Shown here piece after piece: positions 6,914 to 14,111 of a stretch of DNA of 19,176 bases. The translations under genes were made by a program, and so were the position numbers. The DNA lies in assembly GCA_045630265.1 (NCBI GenBank), contig JAZQSV010000013.1, positions 1 through 19,176 of the forward strand, in the 5' to 3' direction. Positions within the stretch are counted from its first letter, which is position 1. The number at the start of each line of letters is the position of its first letter. This DNA is from UMGS1279 sp045630265. Its GTDB lineage: Bacteria > Bacillota > Clostridia > Oscillospirales > Acutalibacteraceae. A model generated the notes under the pieces. The model was not told where the DNA came from and made no database searches. It saw only the letters and a program-made list of their open reading frames with translations.

Positions 6914-7189
6914 TAGCCAAAGCATTTAAACTCGAATTAGATTTTGGAAGAGTAATTTTATGCTGTAGCTTTGTTAAAATACTCGTTAATCCAAAAGGAT
7001 TAACTGCGTTTTTGCCTCGCACACCAAAAAATCACTTTCTCACAAAATTCTGCGACCTTAAAGGTGCGGTTTTTTGTGTGGATTTTGGCTAAGCGAAGCA
7101 CATAATGCTGCCGCCTATGGGCGACAATGAGCCAAAAGACGCCTAAAAACAGCCCTTTAAGGCTGGTTCGGGTTTAAATGCTTTGGCTA
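6914..7189 (-). repeat. 276-bp structured element bounded by perfect 18-bp inverted repeats
   Basis: Arms 6914-6931 (TAGCCAAAGCATTTAAAC) and 7172-7189 are exact reverse complements. Inside, read on the minus strand, are: a hairpin CAGCC/GGCTG followed by five T (7165-7145); an 8-bp stem TTTTGGCT/AGCCAAAA (7137-7130 with 7090-7083) enclosing a 7-bp hairpin (7126-7120 with 7115-7109); an 11-bp stem with one bulge (7080-7070 with 7031-7020); and an 8-bp hairpin GTTAATCC/GGATTAAC (7004-6985). The whole element lies in the predicted 5' leader of the DUF5107 gene and ends a few bases before its ribosome site. No target-site duplication is obvious. It may be a miniature transposon-like element or a cis-regulatory RNA. 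Confidence 0.7.
7145..7165 (-). terminator. Possible attenuator hairpin in the DUF5107 leader
   Basis: On the minus strand CAGCC, a 6-nt loop, GGCTG, then TTTTT. The 5-bp stem is short but GC-rich and directly followed by the U-tract. It lies about 55 nt after the predicted transcription start and well before the gene, so if active it would be an attenuator. Transcription from the opposite side has no T-run. Confidence 0.4.
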
Positions 7190-7229
7190 CGGTTTGCCCA
7201 AATATTTCTTAGGACATATACCTACAATA

Positions 7230-7258
7230 ACTATACCGCAAACCGCCTTTTAAGTCAA
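7230..7258 (-). promoter_or_regulatory. Promoter of the DUF5107 gene
   Basis: On the minus strand: -35 TTGACT (7258-7253), 17-nt spacer, -10 TATAGT (7235-7230). This is close to consensus. It places the transcript start near 7223, giving a leader of about 330 nt that spans the entire inverted-repeat element. An 8-bp inverted repeat CGGTTTGC/GCAAACCG (7190-7197 and 7238-7245) has its second arm inside the promoter spacer and could bind a regulator. Confidence 0.7.
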
Positions 7259-7423
7259 TCTATTTTTGTCTTAAAATTAGCATTTTGTCCATTTTTTTGC
7301 TTTTTTGGTGTTTTATTTGCAGGAGCAAGGGAAAGCAATAAATACAAACCGAAAGTAAGGTATAAATTAAAGTGAATTTTTTGTAGAAAAATACATATTT
7401 TTAATTAAAATTTTCTAAAACTA
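7259..7423. other. AT-rich intergenic stretch, no gene seen
   Basis: This stretch lies between the divergent DUF5107 and proS promoters. A 65-codon open frame (7178-7375, plus) has no ribosome site, begins inside the inverted-repeat arm and crosses the opposite promoter. I see no RNA gene or T-box-like motif here. Confidence 0.5.
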
Positions 7424-7452
7424 TTGCAAATGTAAGTTAAAACTATTATAAT
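7424..7452 (+). promoter_or_regulatory. Promoter of the proS operon
   Basis: -35 TTGCAA (7424-7429), 17-nt spacer, -10 TATAAT (7447-7452). The leader of about 65 nt contains only a small CCGAA-type hairpin (7482-7493) and is too short for a T-box. The ribosome site is GAGG at 7514-7517. Confidence 0.75.
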
Positions 7453-7524
7453 ATATATTTGTAAGAGAATATCTTAAAATGCCGAATTTTCGGTGTTTAT
7501 ATTAAAATAGCGCGAGGTTTTGAA

Positions 7525-8961
7525 ATGGCTAATAATGAAAAAATGGTAAAAGATATTACCGCAATGGATGAGGACTTTGCTAAGTGGTACACCGACGTAG
7601 TTATCAAGGCGGAGCTTATTGACTATTCAAGCGTTCGAGGTTGTATGGTTATTCGTCCTTACGGTTACGCTATATGGGAGAATATACAGCGCCTTATGGA
7701 CGGTATGTTCAAGGAAACAGGGCATGAGAATGTATATATGCCCATGTTTATTCCCGAAAGCTTACTGCAAAAGGAAAAGGACCACGTTGAGGGCTTTGCA
7801 CCCGAGGTTGCTTGGGTTACCCACGGCGGTAGTGAAAAGCTTGAGGAAAAGCTTTGTGTAAGACCTACTTCCGAAACACTTTTCTGCGAGCATTATAAAA
7901 ATATAATTCATTCCTACCGCGATTTGCCGAAGCTTTATAACCAGTGGTGCTCGGTAGTTCGTTGGGAGAAAACTACAAGGCCTTTTCTCCGCTCCAGGGA
8001 GTTTTTGTGGCAGGAGGGTCATACCATTCATGCCACCGCTGAGGAGGCACAGACCGAAACTGTTAAGATGCTTAACGTTTATGCCGAGTTTTGTGAGAAA
8101 CATCTTGCAATGCCGGTTGTAAAGGGCGTTAAAACTGAGAAGGAACGTTTTGCAGGCGCACAGGATACATATACCATTGAGGCGCTTATGCATGACGGTA
8201 AGGCACTTCAAAGCGGTACGTCCCACTATTTTGGTGATGGCTTTGCAAAGGCGTTTGGTATTGAGTTTACCGGAAAAGATAATAAGCAAAATACTCCGTT
8301 CCAAACCTCTTGGGGTACTACAACAAGACTTATTGGCGCTATTATTATGACCCACGGTGATGATAACGGCCTTGTTTTACCCCCTGCTGTTGCACCCACT
8401 CAGCTTGTGATTGTTCCTATTGCTTCACACAAGCCCGGTGTTAACGAAAAGGCAGCCGAGATTGAGGCAAGACTAAAATCCATTTGTCGCGTTAAGGCTG
8501 ATTTTAGCGAGCAGTCGCCTGGTTGGAAATTTGCAGAGTATGAGATGAAGGGCGTTCCTCTCCGTTTGGAGATTGGCCCTAAGGATATTGAAAATAATCA
8601 GTGCGTTATTGTAAGGCGCGATAATAGAGAAAAATACTTTGTATCTCTTGATGAGCTTGAAACAAAGGTTGCGGAGCTTCTTACTGCCGTTCACGATGGG
8701 CTTTATAATAAGGCGCTCGCCCGTAGGGAAGATATGACTTACACTGCAAAAACTTTAGATGAGTTTTGCAGTATTGCCGATACTAAACCCGGATTCATTA
8801 AAGCTATGTGGTGCGGCGATAGAGAGTGCGAGGATAAACTAAAGGAAATGGCGGGGGTTACCTCTCGTTGTATGCCTTTTGAGCAGGAAAACCTATCCGA
8901 TAAATGCGTTTGCTGCGGCAAACCCGCTAAGAAACTTGTTTATTGGGGAAAGGCCTATTAA
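7525..8961 (+). CDS. proS: Prolyl-tRNA synthetase, type 3 (archaeal/eukaryal-like)
   Basis: A 478-residue class II enzyme that charges tRNA-Pro with proline using ATP. The length and architecture are those of the ProRS form without the internal editing insertion found in the larger bacterial type. Motif 2 region: VVRWEKTTRPFLRSREFLWQ followed by EGHTIHAT (about 145-172). Motif 3 region: SWGTTTRLIGAIIMTHGDDN (about 262-281). The anticodon-binding domain spans about 290-390 (VAPTQLVIVPI). The C-terminal zinc domain has Cys430-x4-Cys435 and Cys461-x2-Cys464, and the chain ends ...WGKAY, the terminal Tyr typical of this form. It is first in an operon: the next start codon lies 1 nt after its stop. 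Regulation by a T-box is not evident. The cell must deal with mischarged Ala-tRNA-Pro by a separate factor or none; none is visible here. Confidence 0.97.
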   Translation: MANNEKMVKDITAMDEDFAKWYTDVVIKAELIDYSSVRGCMVIRPYGYAIWENIQRLMDGMFKETGHENVYMPMFIPESLLQKEKDHVEGFAPEVAWVTHGGSEKLEEKLCVRPTSETLFCEHYKNIIHSYRDLPKLYNQWCSVVRWEKTTRPFLRSREFLWQEGHTIHATAEEAQTETVKMLNVYAEFCEKHLAMPVVKGVKTEKERFAGAQDTYTIEALMHDGKALQSGTSHYFGDGFAKAFGIEFTGKDNKQNTPFQTSWGTTTRLIGAIIMTHGDDNGLVLPPAVAPTQLVIVPIASHKPGVNEKAAEIEARLKSICRVKADFSEQSPGWKFAEYEMKGVPLRLEIGPKDIENNQCVIVRRDNREKYFVSLDELETKVAELLTAVHDGLYNKALARREDMTYTAKTLDEFCSIADTKPGFIKAMWCGDRECEDKLKEMAGVTSRCMPFEQENLSDKCVCCGKPAKKLVYWGKAY

Positions 8962-8962
8962 T

Positions 8963-9952
8963 ATGAAAAGGTTAATTTCTGTACTTTTGGCAGGACTTTT
9001 AATTTTCTCTTTTGCGGGTTGTAAAAAAACGGACAAGGTGTTTGATTTAAACCTTGACGAGTACGTAACCCTAGCACCTTATGACGGTTGCGTTATTGAT
9101 ACAAATAGCACAGATTATCAAATGGGCATTGCTTATACAAACTATTCTAATCTGCAAAATGCGGGCGAAATGTTTGATGACGAGGAGCTCACAAGCGGTG
9201 AGGTAAAACCGCTGGATACCGTTAATATTGACTACGTAGGCAAAAAAGACGGCGTGGCTTTTGAGGGCGGTACTGCCGCAGGGTATGACCTTACCATTGG
9301 CTCTTCAAGCTTCATTGAAGGGTTTGAAGCGGGGCTTGTGGGTGAAAAGGTTGGTGAGACGGTTGATTTATATCTAACCTTTCCCGAGCAGTATCAGTCC
9401 GAGGAGCTTGCGGGCAAGGCGGTAGTTTTTACCGTTACTATAAATAGTATAAGGCGTCCTATTATTCCCGAAATTACCGATACTCTGGCTAAAAAGATGG
9501 GCTTTGTTTCGGCCGAGGAATATAATAAGGATTTGGAAAGTTCTTATATTCAAACACTTGCTTGGAACTATGCAGTACAAAACGCTAAGGTTATCGACTA
9601 TCCTCAAAAAGAGGTAGATGAATATATAGAAAACAATATGAATGCTGTTAAGCAGGAAGCGGAAAATGCAGGTACAACCCTTGCCAACTACCTTGCCTCC
9701 AATGGTCTTACTGAGGAAATTTATAGGGGTTATCTTGTAGACTACGCTAAATCCTTTGTTCTTCAAAGAATGGTTTTCTATAGCATTTCAAGAAAAGAAG
9801 GTATCGCAGTTTCGGATGAAGAGGTGCAAAGCTTTGTTGATGTAAATTTTGGCGGCACCGAGATTAGTGATGAGGACCGTCTTTGGGTATATGAAAAGCT
9901 GTTGCAGGAAAAGGTATGCGAATTTTTGGTAAGTAAAGCCAAAATTTCTTAG
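8963..9952 (+). CDS. Lipoprotein FKBP-type peptidyl-prolyl isomerase, trigger-factor-like
   Basis: A 329-residue exported foldase. Residues 1-19 are a signal peptide and the lipobox FAGC gives Cys20 as lipid anchor. Residues about 78-166 are an FKBP-type PPIase domain (DTVNIDYVGKKDGVAFEGGT, then FIEGFEAGLVGEKVGETVDL and the strand KAVVFTVTINSI). Residues 167-329 resemble the helical substrate-binding C-domain of trigger factor/SurA (EYNKDL, KEVDEYIENNMN, YLVDYAKSFVLQRMVFYSIS). The family should assist folding of secreted proteins on the outer face of the membrane. ATG 8963 is chosen because it follows the proS stop by 1 nt with GGAAAGG at 8946-8952 and begins the signal peptide. It lies in the same operon as proS and rsmD. 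Unlike cytoplasmic trigger factor, the ribosome-binding N-domain is replaced by the signal and linker. Confidence 0.87.
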   Translation: MKRLISVLLAGLLIFSFAGCKKTDKVFDLNLDEYVTLAPYDGCVIDTNSTDYQMGIAYTNYSNLQNAGEMFDDEELTSGEVKPLDTVNIDYVGKKDGVAFEGGTAAGYDLTIGSSSFIEGFEAGLVGEKVGETVDLYLTFPEQYQSEELAGKAVVFTVTINSIRRPIIPEITDTLAKKMGFVSAEEYNKDLESSYIQTLAWNYAVQNAKVIDYPQKEVDEYIENNMNAVKQEAENAGTTLANYLASNGLTEEIYRGYLVDYAKSFVLQRMVFYSISRKEGIAVSDEEVQSFVDVNFGGTEISDEDRLWVYEKLLQEKVCEFLVSKAKIS

Positions 9953-9961
9953 GAGTAAATA

Positions 9962-10513
9962 ATGCGTGTTATTACAGGTTTAGCTAAGGGTAAATCCCTT
10001 ATCACAGCCGAAGGGTTGGATGTTAGACCCACTCCCGAAAGGGTAAAAGAGGGAATATTCAGCGCCATACAGTTTGATATTGAGGGCAGAAGGGTTTTAG
10101 ACCTTTTCGGCGGCTCAGGTCAGCTGGGCATTGAAGCACTAAGCCGAGGCGCAGAGTACGCCTTGTTTGTAGATTCTAACCCAATTTCGGTTAAAAATAT
10201 TACAAAAAACCTAGAAAATACAGGGTTTTTGGGCTCAGCCAAGGTCATAAGAGGTGACTATGCGGCGGTTCTTATGGGTCTTACAGACGAGTTTGATTTT
10301 GTTTTTCTTGACCCGCCATATGCTTCGGATTTTCTACTAAAAGCTTTAAAGCTTGTTCAAAAAAACGTTAGTAAATACGGCAAGATTTTGTGCGAGCATC
10401 CTATGGAGGTAAAACTCCCCGATACGGTGGATGACTTTGTAATGAAAAAATCTTACCGATATGGTAAAATCCTTGTTTCTGTATATGAAAGAAAGGGGGA
10501 GGATGATGAATAA
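9962..10513 (+). CDS. rsmD: 16S rRNA (guanine-966-N2)-methyltransferase
   Basis: 183 residues, the normal RsmD length. It methylates G966 (E. coli numbering) of 16S rRNA using S-adenosylmethionine. The N-terminus MRVITGLAKGKSL and RPTPERVKEGIFSAI (22-36) are family hallmarks. SAM motif I is LDLFGGSGQLGIEALSRGA (46-64), and the catalytic motif is DPPYA (117-121). The ribosome site AGGAG partly overlaps the stop of the preceding lipoprotein gene (9-nt gap). The 3' end overlaps coaD, the usual partner, by 8 nt. Confidence 0.95.
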   Translation: MRVITGLAKGKSLITAEGLDVRPTPERVKEGIFSAIQFDIEGRRVLDLFGGSGQLGIEALSRGAEYALFVDSNPISVKNITKNLENTGFLGSAKVIRGDYAAVLMGLTDEFDFVFLDPPYASDFLLKALKLVQKNVSKYGKILCEHPMEVKLPDTVDDFVMKKSYRYGKILVSVYERKGEDDE

Positions 10514-10997
10514 TATTATTGCGGTGTGCCCCGGTAGCTTTGACCCCGTAACGGTCGGTCATATTGATATTATAAGTAGGGCCGCAAATATGTTTTCAAA
10601 AGTGGTGGTAGTTGTAATGCAAAACACCGCCAAAACGCCCTCCTTTTCGGCAGAAGAAAGGGTTGAAATGCTAAAAATTGCAACCGCAGATATCCCTAAC
10701 GTAGAGGTGGATATGTACGATGGACTTTTAGCAGAATATACCGAAAAAATCGGCGCAGGCGCAATAGTTAAGGGACTAAGGGCTATGTCCGATTTCGAGT
10801 ATGAATTTCAAATGGCGCTTACTAACAAGAAGCTTAATCCGTCTACCGAAACGGTTTTCCTTACTACAAAAGCGGAGAATATGTATTTAAGCTCCAGTAT
10901 GGTAAAACAAATCGGTAGTATGGGTGGCGATATATCGGATTTTGTTCCGAAAATCATTAGCGAAAAAATAATATCCAGATTAAAGGAAAGGAAGTAA
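10506..10997 (+). CDS. coaD: Phosphopantetheine adenylyltransferase
   Basis: 163 residues, matching the family. It transfers AMP from ATP to 4'-phosphopantetheine, the fourth step of coenzyme A synthesis. Nucleotidyltransferase motif: GSFDPVTVGH (10-19, T-x-G-H). Further hallmarks: KGLRAMSDFEYEFQMAL and the ATP-binding LSSSMVKQI near the C-terminus. Two ATG codons are adjacent (10503 and 10506); the second gives MNNIIAVCPGSFDP, the typical start. The purine-rich AAAGGGGGAGG just upstream is the ribosome site. Overlap with rsmD by 8 nt implies translational coupling. Confidence 0.96.
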   Translation: MNNIIAVCPGSFDPVTVGHIDIISRAANMFSKVVVVVMQNTAKTPSFSAEERVEMLKIATADIPNVEVDMYDGLLAEYTEKIGAGAIVKGLRAMSDFEYEFQMALTNKKLNPSTETVFLTTKAENMYLSSSMVKQIGSMGGDISDFVPKIISEKIISRLKERK

Positions 10998-11003
10998 AAT
11001 AAT

Positions 11004-11456
11004 ATGAATATGGAAGAAATGTTAGAACAATTAGACGAAGTCCTTGAAACAGGTATGAAGCTCCCTGGCAAGAAGACAGTTATTGACGTTGAAAAAATCC
11101 GCGCAATGATTGATGACCTTCGTCTCAATATGCCCAGCGAAATTAAGCAGGCAAGGGGCATTGTAGCAGACCGTACTGAGATTATTACCAACGCTAAGAA
11201 AGAGGCCGACACCATTATAAGAGGTGCCGAGGAAAGAGCAAAGGCAATGATAGCTCAGGAAGAAATTACCCGCCTTGCTCAAGAAAAAGCAGGCGAAATT
11301 ATTTCAGCCGCTCAAACCAAGAGCCGCGAGATGAGAAAGGCAGCACAGGACTTTGTTGACGACCTTATGAAAAGGGCAGACGACGGTCTTACCGCAAACC
11401 TTGCAGAGGTTCGTAAAACACGTGCTTCTTTAAAACAAATTTCGGGTACAAAATAG
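11004..11456 (+). CDS. Small coiled-coil protein (ATP-synthase-B/DivIVA-like), function unknown
   Basis: 150 residues, soluble, with no signal peptide or membrane segment. Apart from a short N-terminal part (MLEQLDEVLETGMKLPGKKT) it is almost entirely predicted helix rich in Ala, Glu, Lys and Arg. Heptad-like stretches run from about 55 to 130 (AKKEADTIIRGAEERAKAMI, AQEKAGEIISAAQTKSREM), as in the stalk of ATP synthase subunit b or DivIVA-type proteins. Proteins of this look are often labelled ATPase without a visible nucleotide site, and I see no Walker motif. It lies 6 nt after coaD and is the last gene before a terminator. I recall coaD-adjacent genes of this type in other Clostridia but cannot give it a function. 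Confidence 0.75.
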   Translation: MNMEEMLEQLDEVLETGMKLPGKKTVIDVEKIRAMIDDLRLNMPSEIKQARGIVADRTEIITNAKKEADTIIRGAEERAKAMIAQEEITRLAQEKAGEIISAAQTKSREMRKAAQDFVDDLMKRADDGLTANLAEVRKTRASLKQISGTK

Positions 11457-11465
11457 GTTATGTTT

Positions 11466-11499
11466 AGCGGTTAAGTCTTACGGCTTAACCGCTTTTTTT
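11466..11499 (+). terminator. Terminator of the proS-coaD operon
   Basis: AGCGGTTAAG (11466-11475) pairs perfectly with CTTAACCGCT (11484-11493) around an 8-nt loop, followed by a long T-run. Confidence 0.9.
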
Positions 11500-11604
11500 A
11501 TCACAATTTCCAAAAATATTCACATTTTTTTAGGGTTTTGATTTTTGGCGAATACTTTTTCCGTTGGGGCAGATTTTACTGGTTTTAAAAAGGAATTTAG
11601 AATC

Positions 11605-11633
11605 TTGCAAAATCCTTAGTAATATGTTATTAT
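11605..11633 (+). promoter_or_regulatory. Promoter of the polysaccharide operon
   Basis: -35 TTGCAA (11605-11610), 17-nt spacer, -10 TATTAT (11628-11633) preceded by TGT, an extended -10. The leader is about 65-70 nt and shows no strong structure. The ribosome site AAGGGAGTG sits just before ATG 11707. No other convincing promoter was seen before the terminator at 18803. Confidence 0.65.
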
Positions 11634-11706
11634 ATTATAAGATATAATTAAATATAAAATGAAGTATTATGTCTATATAGAATTTTTAGTGTAAGGGAGT
11701 GAAATA

Positions 11707-12906
11707 ATGAAAATACTGCTTGTTTCTCAACATTTTTATCCCGATGAATTCAGGGTTAACGATGTTGCCGCAACCTTGGTGGCTCAGGGGCACGACGTTA
11801 CGGTGCTAACCTCTATACCCGACTATAAGGATGGCGTTGCCCCTAGGGAGTATAGGTGGTTTAAAAATAGAAAGGGAAACTATAAGGGTGTTAAGATTAT
11901 CAGAAGTTTTTCTTTTTCTAGGCGAAGCGGCGTTATTTTCCGTACCCTAAATTATATATCTTTCCTTATTTCCTCTACGATTAAGGCCCGCCTAATGAAA
12001 GAGAAGTTTGATATTTCTATGTGCTACCAAACCTCTCCTGTGCTTATGGCAAATGCCGCGAGGGCTCTTTCAAAAAAGCAAAAGATACCCTTTTTCCTAT
12101 ACTGCCTTGATTTATGGCCAGAGTGCCTTAAGGCCTGGAACGTTGGAGAGAATTCTCCCATTTTTAAACTTGTTCACAAGTACAGTATAAATATGTACAA
12201 TTCGGCCGATGTTTTGGCCGTTACCTCAAAACCCTTTATAGAGTATAATCACTGGGTGAATAGGGTGCCAATGGATAAATTTGTTTATCTGCCCCAACAT
12301 TCAAACGATATAAACCTTATAAAGAAAATAAGGTTTTCGGATGATGAGCCGGTTGTTTTTGCCTTTGGCGGGAATATTGGCAGTGTGCAAAATGTTGAGT
12401 GTATTGTACGTGCAGTGAATGAAATTAAGGATTTGGATAACTTCTCGGTTGAGATTTATGGCGAGGGTAGTAATTTAGAAAATTGTATCTCTCTTTCAAA
12501 TGAGCTGGGTGTTACCGATAAAATTCATTTTCATGGTTGGGTGGAAAAGGAAAAGCTGTGGAGAGAGTACGAAAAGGCCGACGCATTCTTGCTAACCCTA
12601 AAGCCGCAGGGATTTATAAGCCAAACAGTTCCTGCAAAGCTTCAGGAATATATGTCGGGCAATAGACCTATATTTGCATCCATTGACTATGCTTCTGAAA
12701 TTATTTCAGAAGCGGGTTGTGGTGTTTGCGTAAAGCCCGATGACCACGTGGCTTTGGGTGCGGCTATGAGAAAGTTTGTAGAAAACAAGGGCAAGATGCC
12801 CGGTGCCGCCGAGGGCGGAAGAAAATACTTCCTAGAAAACTATACCGAAGAAATATTCAGTAAAAAGATAAACGAAATATTTAAAAATATGGTATCAAAA
12901 AAATAA
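11707..12906 (+). CDS. Glycosyltransferase family 4, WbuB-like
   Basis: A 399-residue GT-B enzyme predicted to transfer a sugar from a nucleotide-sugar donor to a lipid-linked acceptor on the inner face of the membrane. The N-terminal acceptor domain starts MKILLVSQHFYPDEFRVNDV, then ALVAQGHDVTVLTSIPDY in the style of WbuB/WcaI-like enzymes. A mid-region YCLDLWPE (about 136-143) is also typical of that group. The C-terminal donor domain has VFAFGGNIGSVQNVECIVRA, FHGWVEKEKLWREYEKADAF and PAKLQEYMSGNRPIFA (309-324). Glu314 fits the second Glu of the E-x7-E motif, while the first position is Gln306. It is first in the operon. Donor and acceptor cannot be told from sequence; L-FucNAc transfer, known for WbuB, is only one possibility. 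Confidence 0.88.
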   Translation: MKILLVSQHFYPDEFRVNDVAATLVAQGHDVTVLTSIPDYKDGVAPREYRWFKNRKGNYKGVKIIRSFSFSRRSGVIFRTLNYISFLISSTIKARLMKEKFDISMCYQTSPVLMANAARALSKKQKIPFFLYCLDLWPECLKAWNVGENSPIFKLVHKYSINMYNSADVLAVTSKPFIEYNHWVNRVPMDKFVYLPQHSNDINLIKKIRFSDDEPVVFAFGGNIGSVQNVECIVRAVNEIKDLDNFSVEIYGEGSNLENCISLSNELGVTDKIHFHGWVEKEKLWREYEKADAFLLTLKPQGFISQTVPAKLQEYMSGNRPIFASIDYASEIISEAGCGVCVKPDDHVALGAAMRKFVENKGKMPGAAEGGRKYFLENYTEEIFSKKINEIFKNMVSKK

Positions 12907-12917
12907 AGGAATTTTAT

Positions 12918-14111
12918 ATGAGAGTTTTTCAGTTGAATTCTGTTTGCGGAAAGGGTAGTACCGGTAGAATAGCGGTTGATATTTATAACCATCTTTTAAG
13001 TAAAGGGGATGAATGTTTAATCGCTTATGGTAGAGATACGGCTCCATGTGGTATTAACTCCTATAAAATTGGTAGTGATTTTGGGGTTAAGCTTCACGGC
13101 GTTCTTTCCCGTATAAATGACCGACAGGGCTTTATGTCCAATGTCGCCACCAAACAGCTTATAAGGAAAATAAGGGAGTACGGTCCTGATATAATTCATC
13201 TTCATAATATCCACGGTTACTACCTTAATATAAAGCTTTTGTTTAGGTTTTTAAAGGAATACCAAAAGCCCGTTGTTTGGACCCTGCACGACTGTTGGGC
13301 CTTTACGGGACACTGCGCATATTTTTCCTTTGCGGGGTGCGATAAGTGGCAAAGCGGTTGCTATAGTTGTCCACAAAAGGGCGGTTACCCCAAAAGTTTA
13401 GTTTTAGATAACTCAAAGAAAAACTACTTGGAGAAGAAAGAGGCCTTTAAAGGTCTTAAAAACGCGGTGCTTGTAACACCATCTTATTGGCTTCAAGCTA
13501 CCGCAAAGCAATCCTTTTTGTCCGATTATGATATAAGAACCATTTATAACGGCATTGATTTAGAAATTTTTAAACCCACCGACGGCGATTTTAAAAAGCG
13601 CTATAATATTGAAGATAAAAAGCTGCTTTTGGGCGTTGCCAACATTTGGGAAAAACGAAAAGGTCTTGACGACTTTTTAAAGCTTAGTAAACTCATTTCA
13701 AACGATTATATTATTGTTTTGGTAGGACTTAGCAGTGAGCAAATAAAAATTCTCCCTCAAAACATAATAGGAATAGAACGTACCGAAAGCGTAAAAGAGC
13801 TTGCCGAAATATATTCGGCTTCGGATGTTTATATAAACACAAGCGTTGAGGAAACTATGGGCCTTACAACGGTTGAGGCCTTTGCTACAGGCACTCCTGC
13901 CATTGTTTATAACAAAACTGCCGTTCCTGAAATTGTGGACGAAAAGAGCGGTGTTATTGTAAATGCAGGGGACGTAGCCGCTATATGGAAAGCGGTGCAA
14001 AATATGAATTTAGAACCCGAAAACTGCACTCGGCGTGCAAATGATTTTGAGAAGAATGTGCAGTACAGTAAATATTACGACCTTTATAAAGAAATACTAG
14101 CTCGAAACTAG
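12918..14111 (+). CDS. Glycosyltransferase family 4 with Cys-rich insert
   Basis: A 397-residue GT-B glycosyltransferase. N-terminal domain: MRVFQLNSVCGKGSTGRIAV, PDIIHLHNIHGYYLN, VVWTLHDCWAFTGHCAYFS. A cysteine-rich stretch (CWAFTGHC, GCDKW, GCYSCPQ; about 126-155) is characteristic of the WcaC/colanic-acid-type subgroup and may bind a metal or form a structural knot. C-terminal donor domain: LLLGVANIWEKRKGLDDFLK and the retaining GT4 E-x7-E motif Glu312...Glu320 (ETMGLTTVEAFATGTP). It should add the next sugar of the repeat unit. The start lies 11 nt after the previous stop with AAAGGA as ribosome site. The next gene starts directly after its stop. Confidence 0.9.
   Translation: MRVFQLNSVCGKGSTGRIAVDIYNHLLSKGDECLIAYGRDTAPCGINSYKIGSDFGVKLHGVLSRINDRQGFMSNVATKQLIRKIREYGPDIIHLHNIHGYYLNIKLLFRFLKEYQKPVVWTLHDCWAFTGHCAYFSFAGCDKWQSGCYSCPQKGGYPKSLVLDNSKKNYLEKKEAFKGLKNAVLVTPSYWLQATAKQSFLSDYDIRTIYNGIDLEIFKPTDGDFKKRYNIEDKKLLLGVANIWEKRKGLDDFLKLSKLISNDYIIVLVGLSSEQIKILPQNIIGIERTESVKELAEIYSASDVYINTSVEETMGLTTVEAFATGTPAIVYNKTAVPEIVDEKSGVIVNAGDVAAIWKAVQNMNLEPENCTRRANDFEKNVQYSKYYDLYKEILARN

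Noticed and set aside
7160..7180. tRNA-like T-loop word GGTTCG at 7165-7170
   Set aside because: No acceptor, D or anticodon arms around it; it belongs to the inverted-repeat element.
7178..7375. 65-codon plus-strand open frame upstream of proS
   Set aside because: Starts within an inverted-repeat arm, lacks a ribosome site and runs across the minus-strand DUF5107 promoter.
7453..7524. T-box riboswitch before proS
   Set aside because: The leader from the mapped-looking promoter is about 65 nt, with no T-box sequence and no terminator/antiterminator pair.
7762..8355. 197-codon minus-strand open frame inside proS
   Set aside because: Antisense shadow of a strongly conserved synthetase; no coding signal of its own.
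8879..8962. Upstream start extending the FKBP lipoprotein into proS
   Set aside because: It would bury the signal peptide and lipobox behind 28 residues overlapping proS; ATG 8963 has a ribosome site and the proper signal start.
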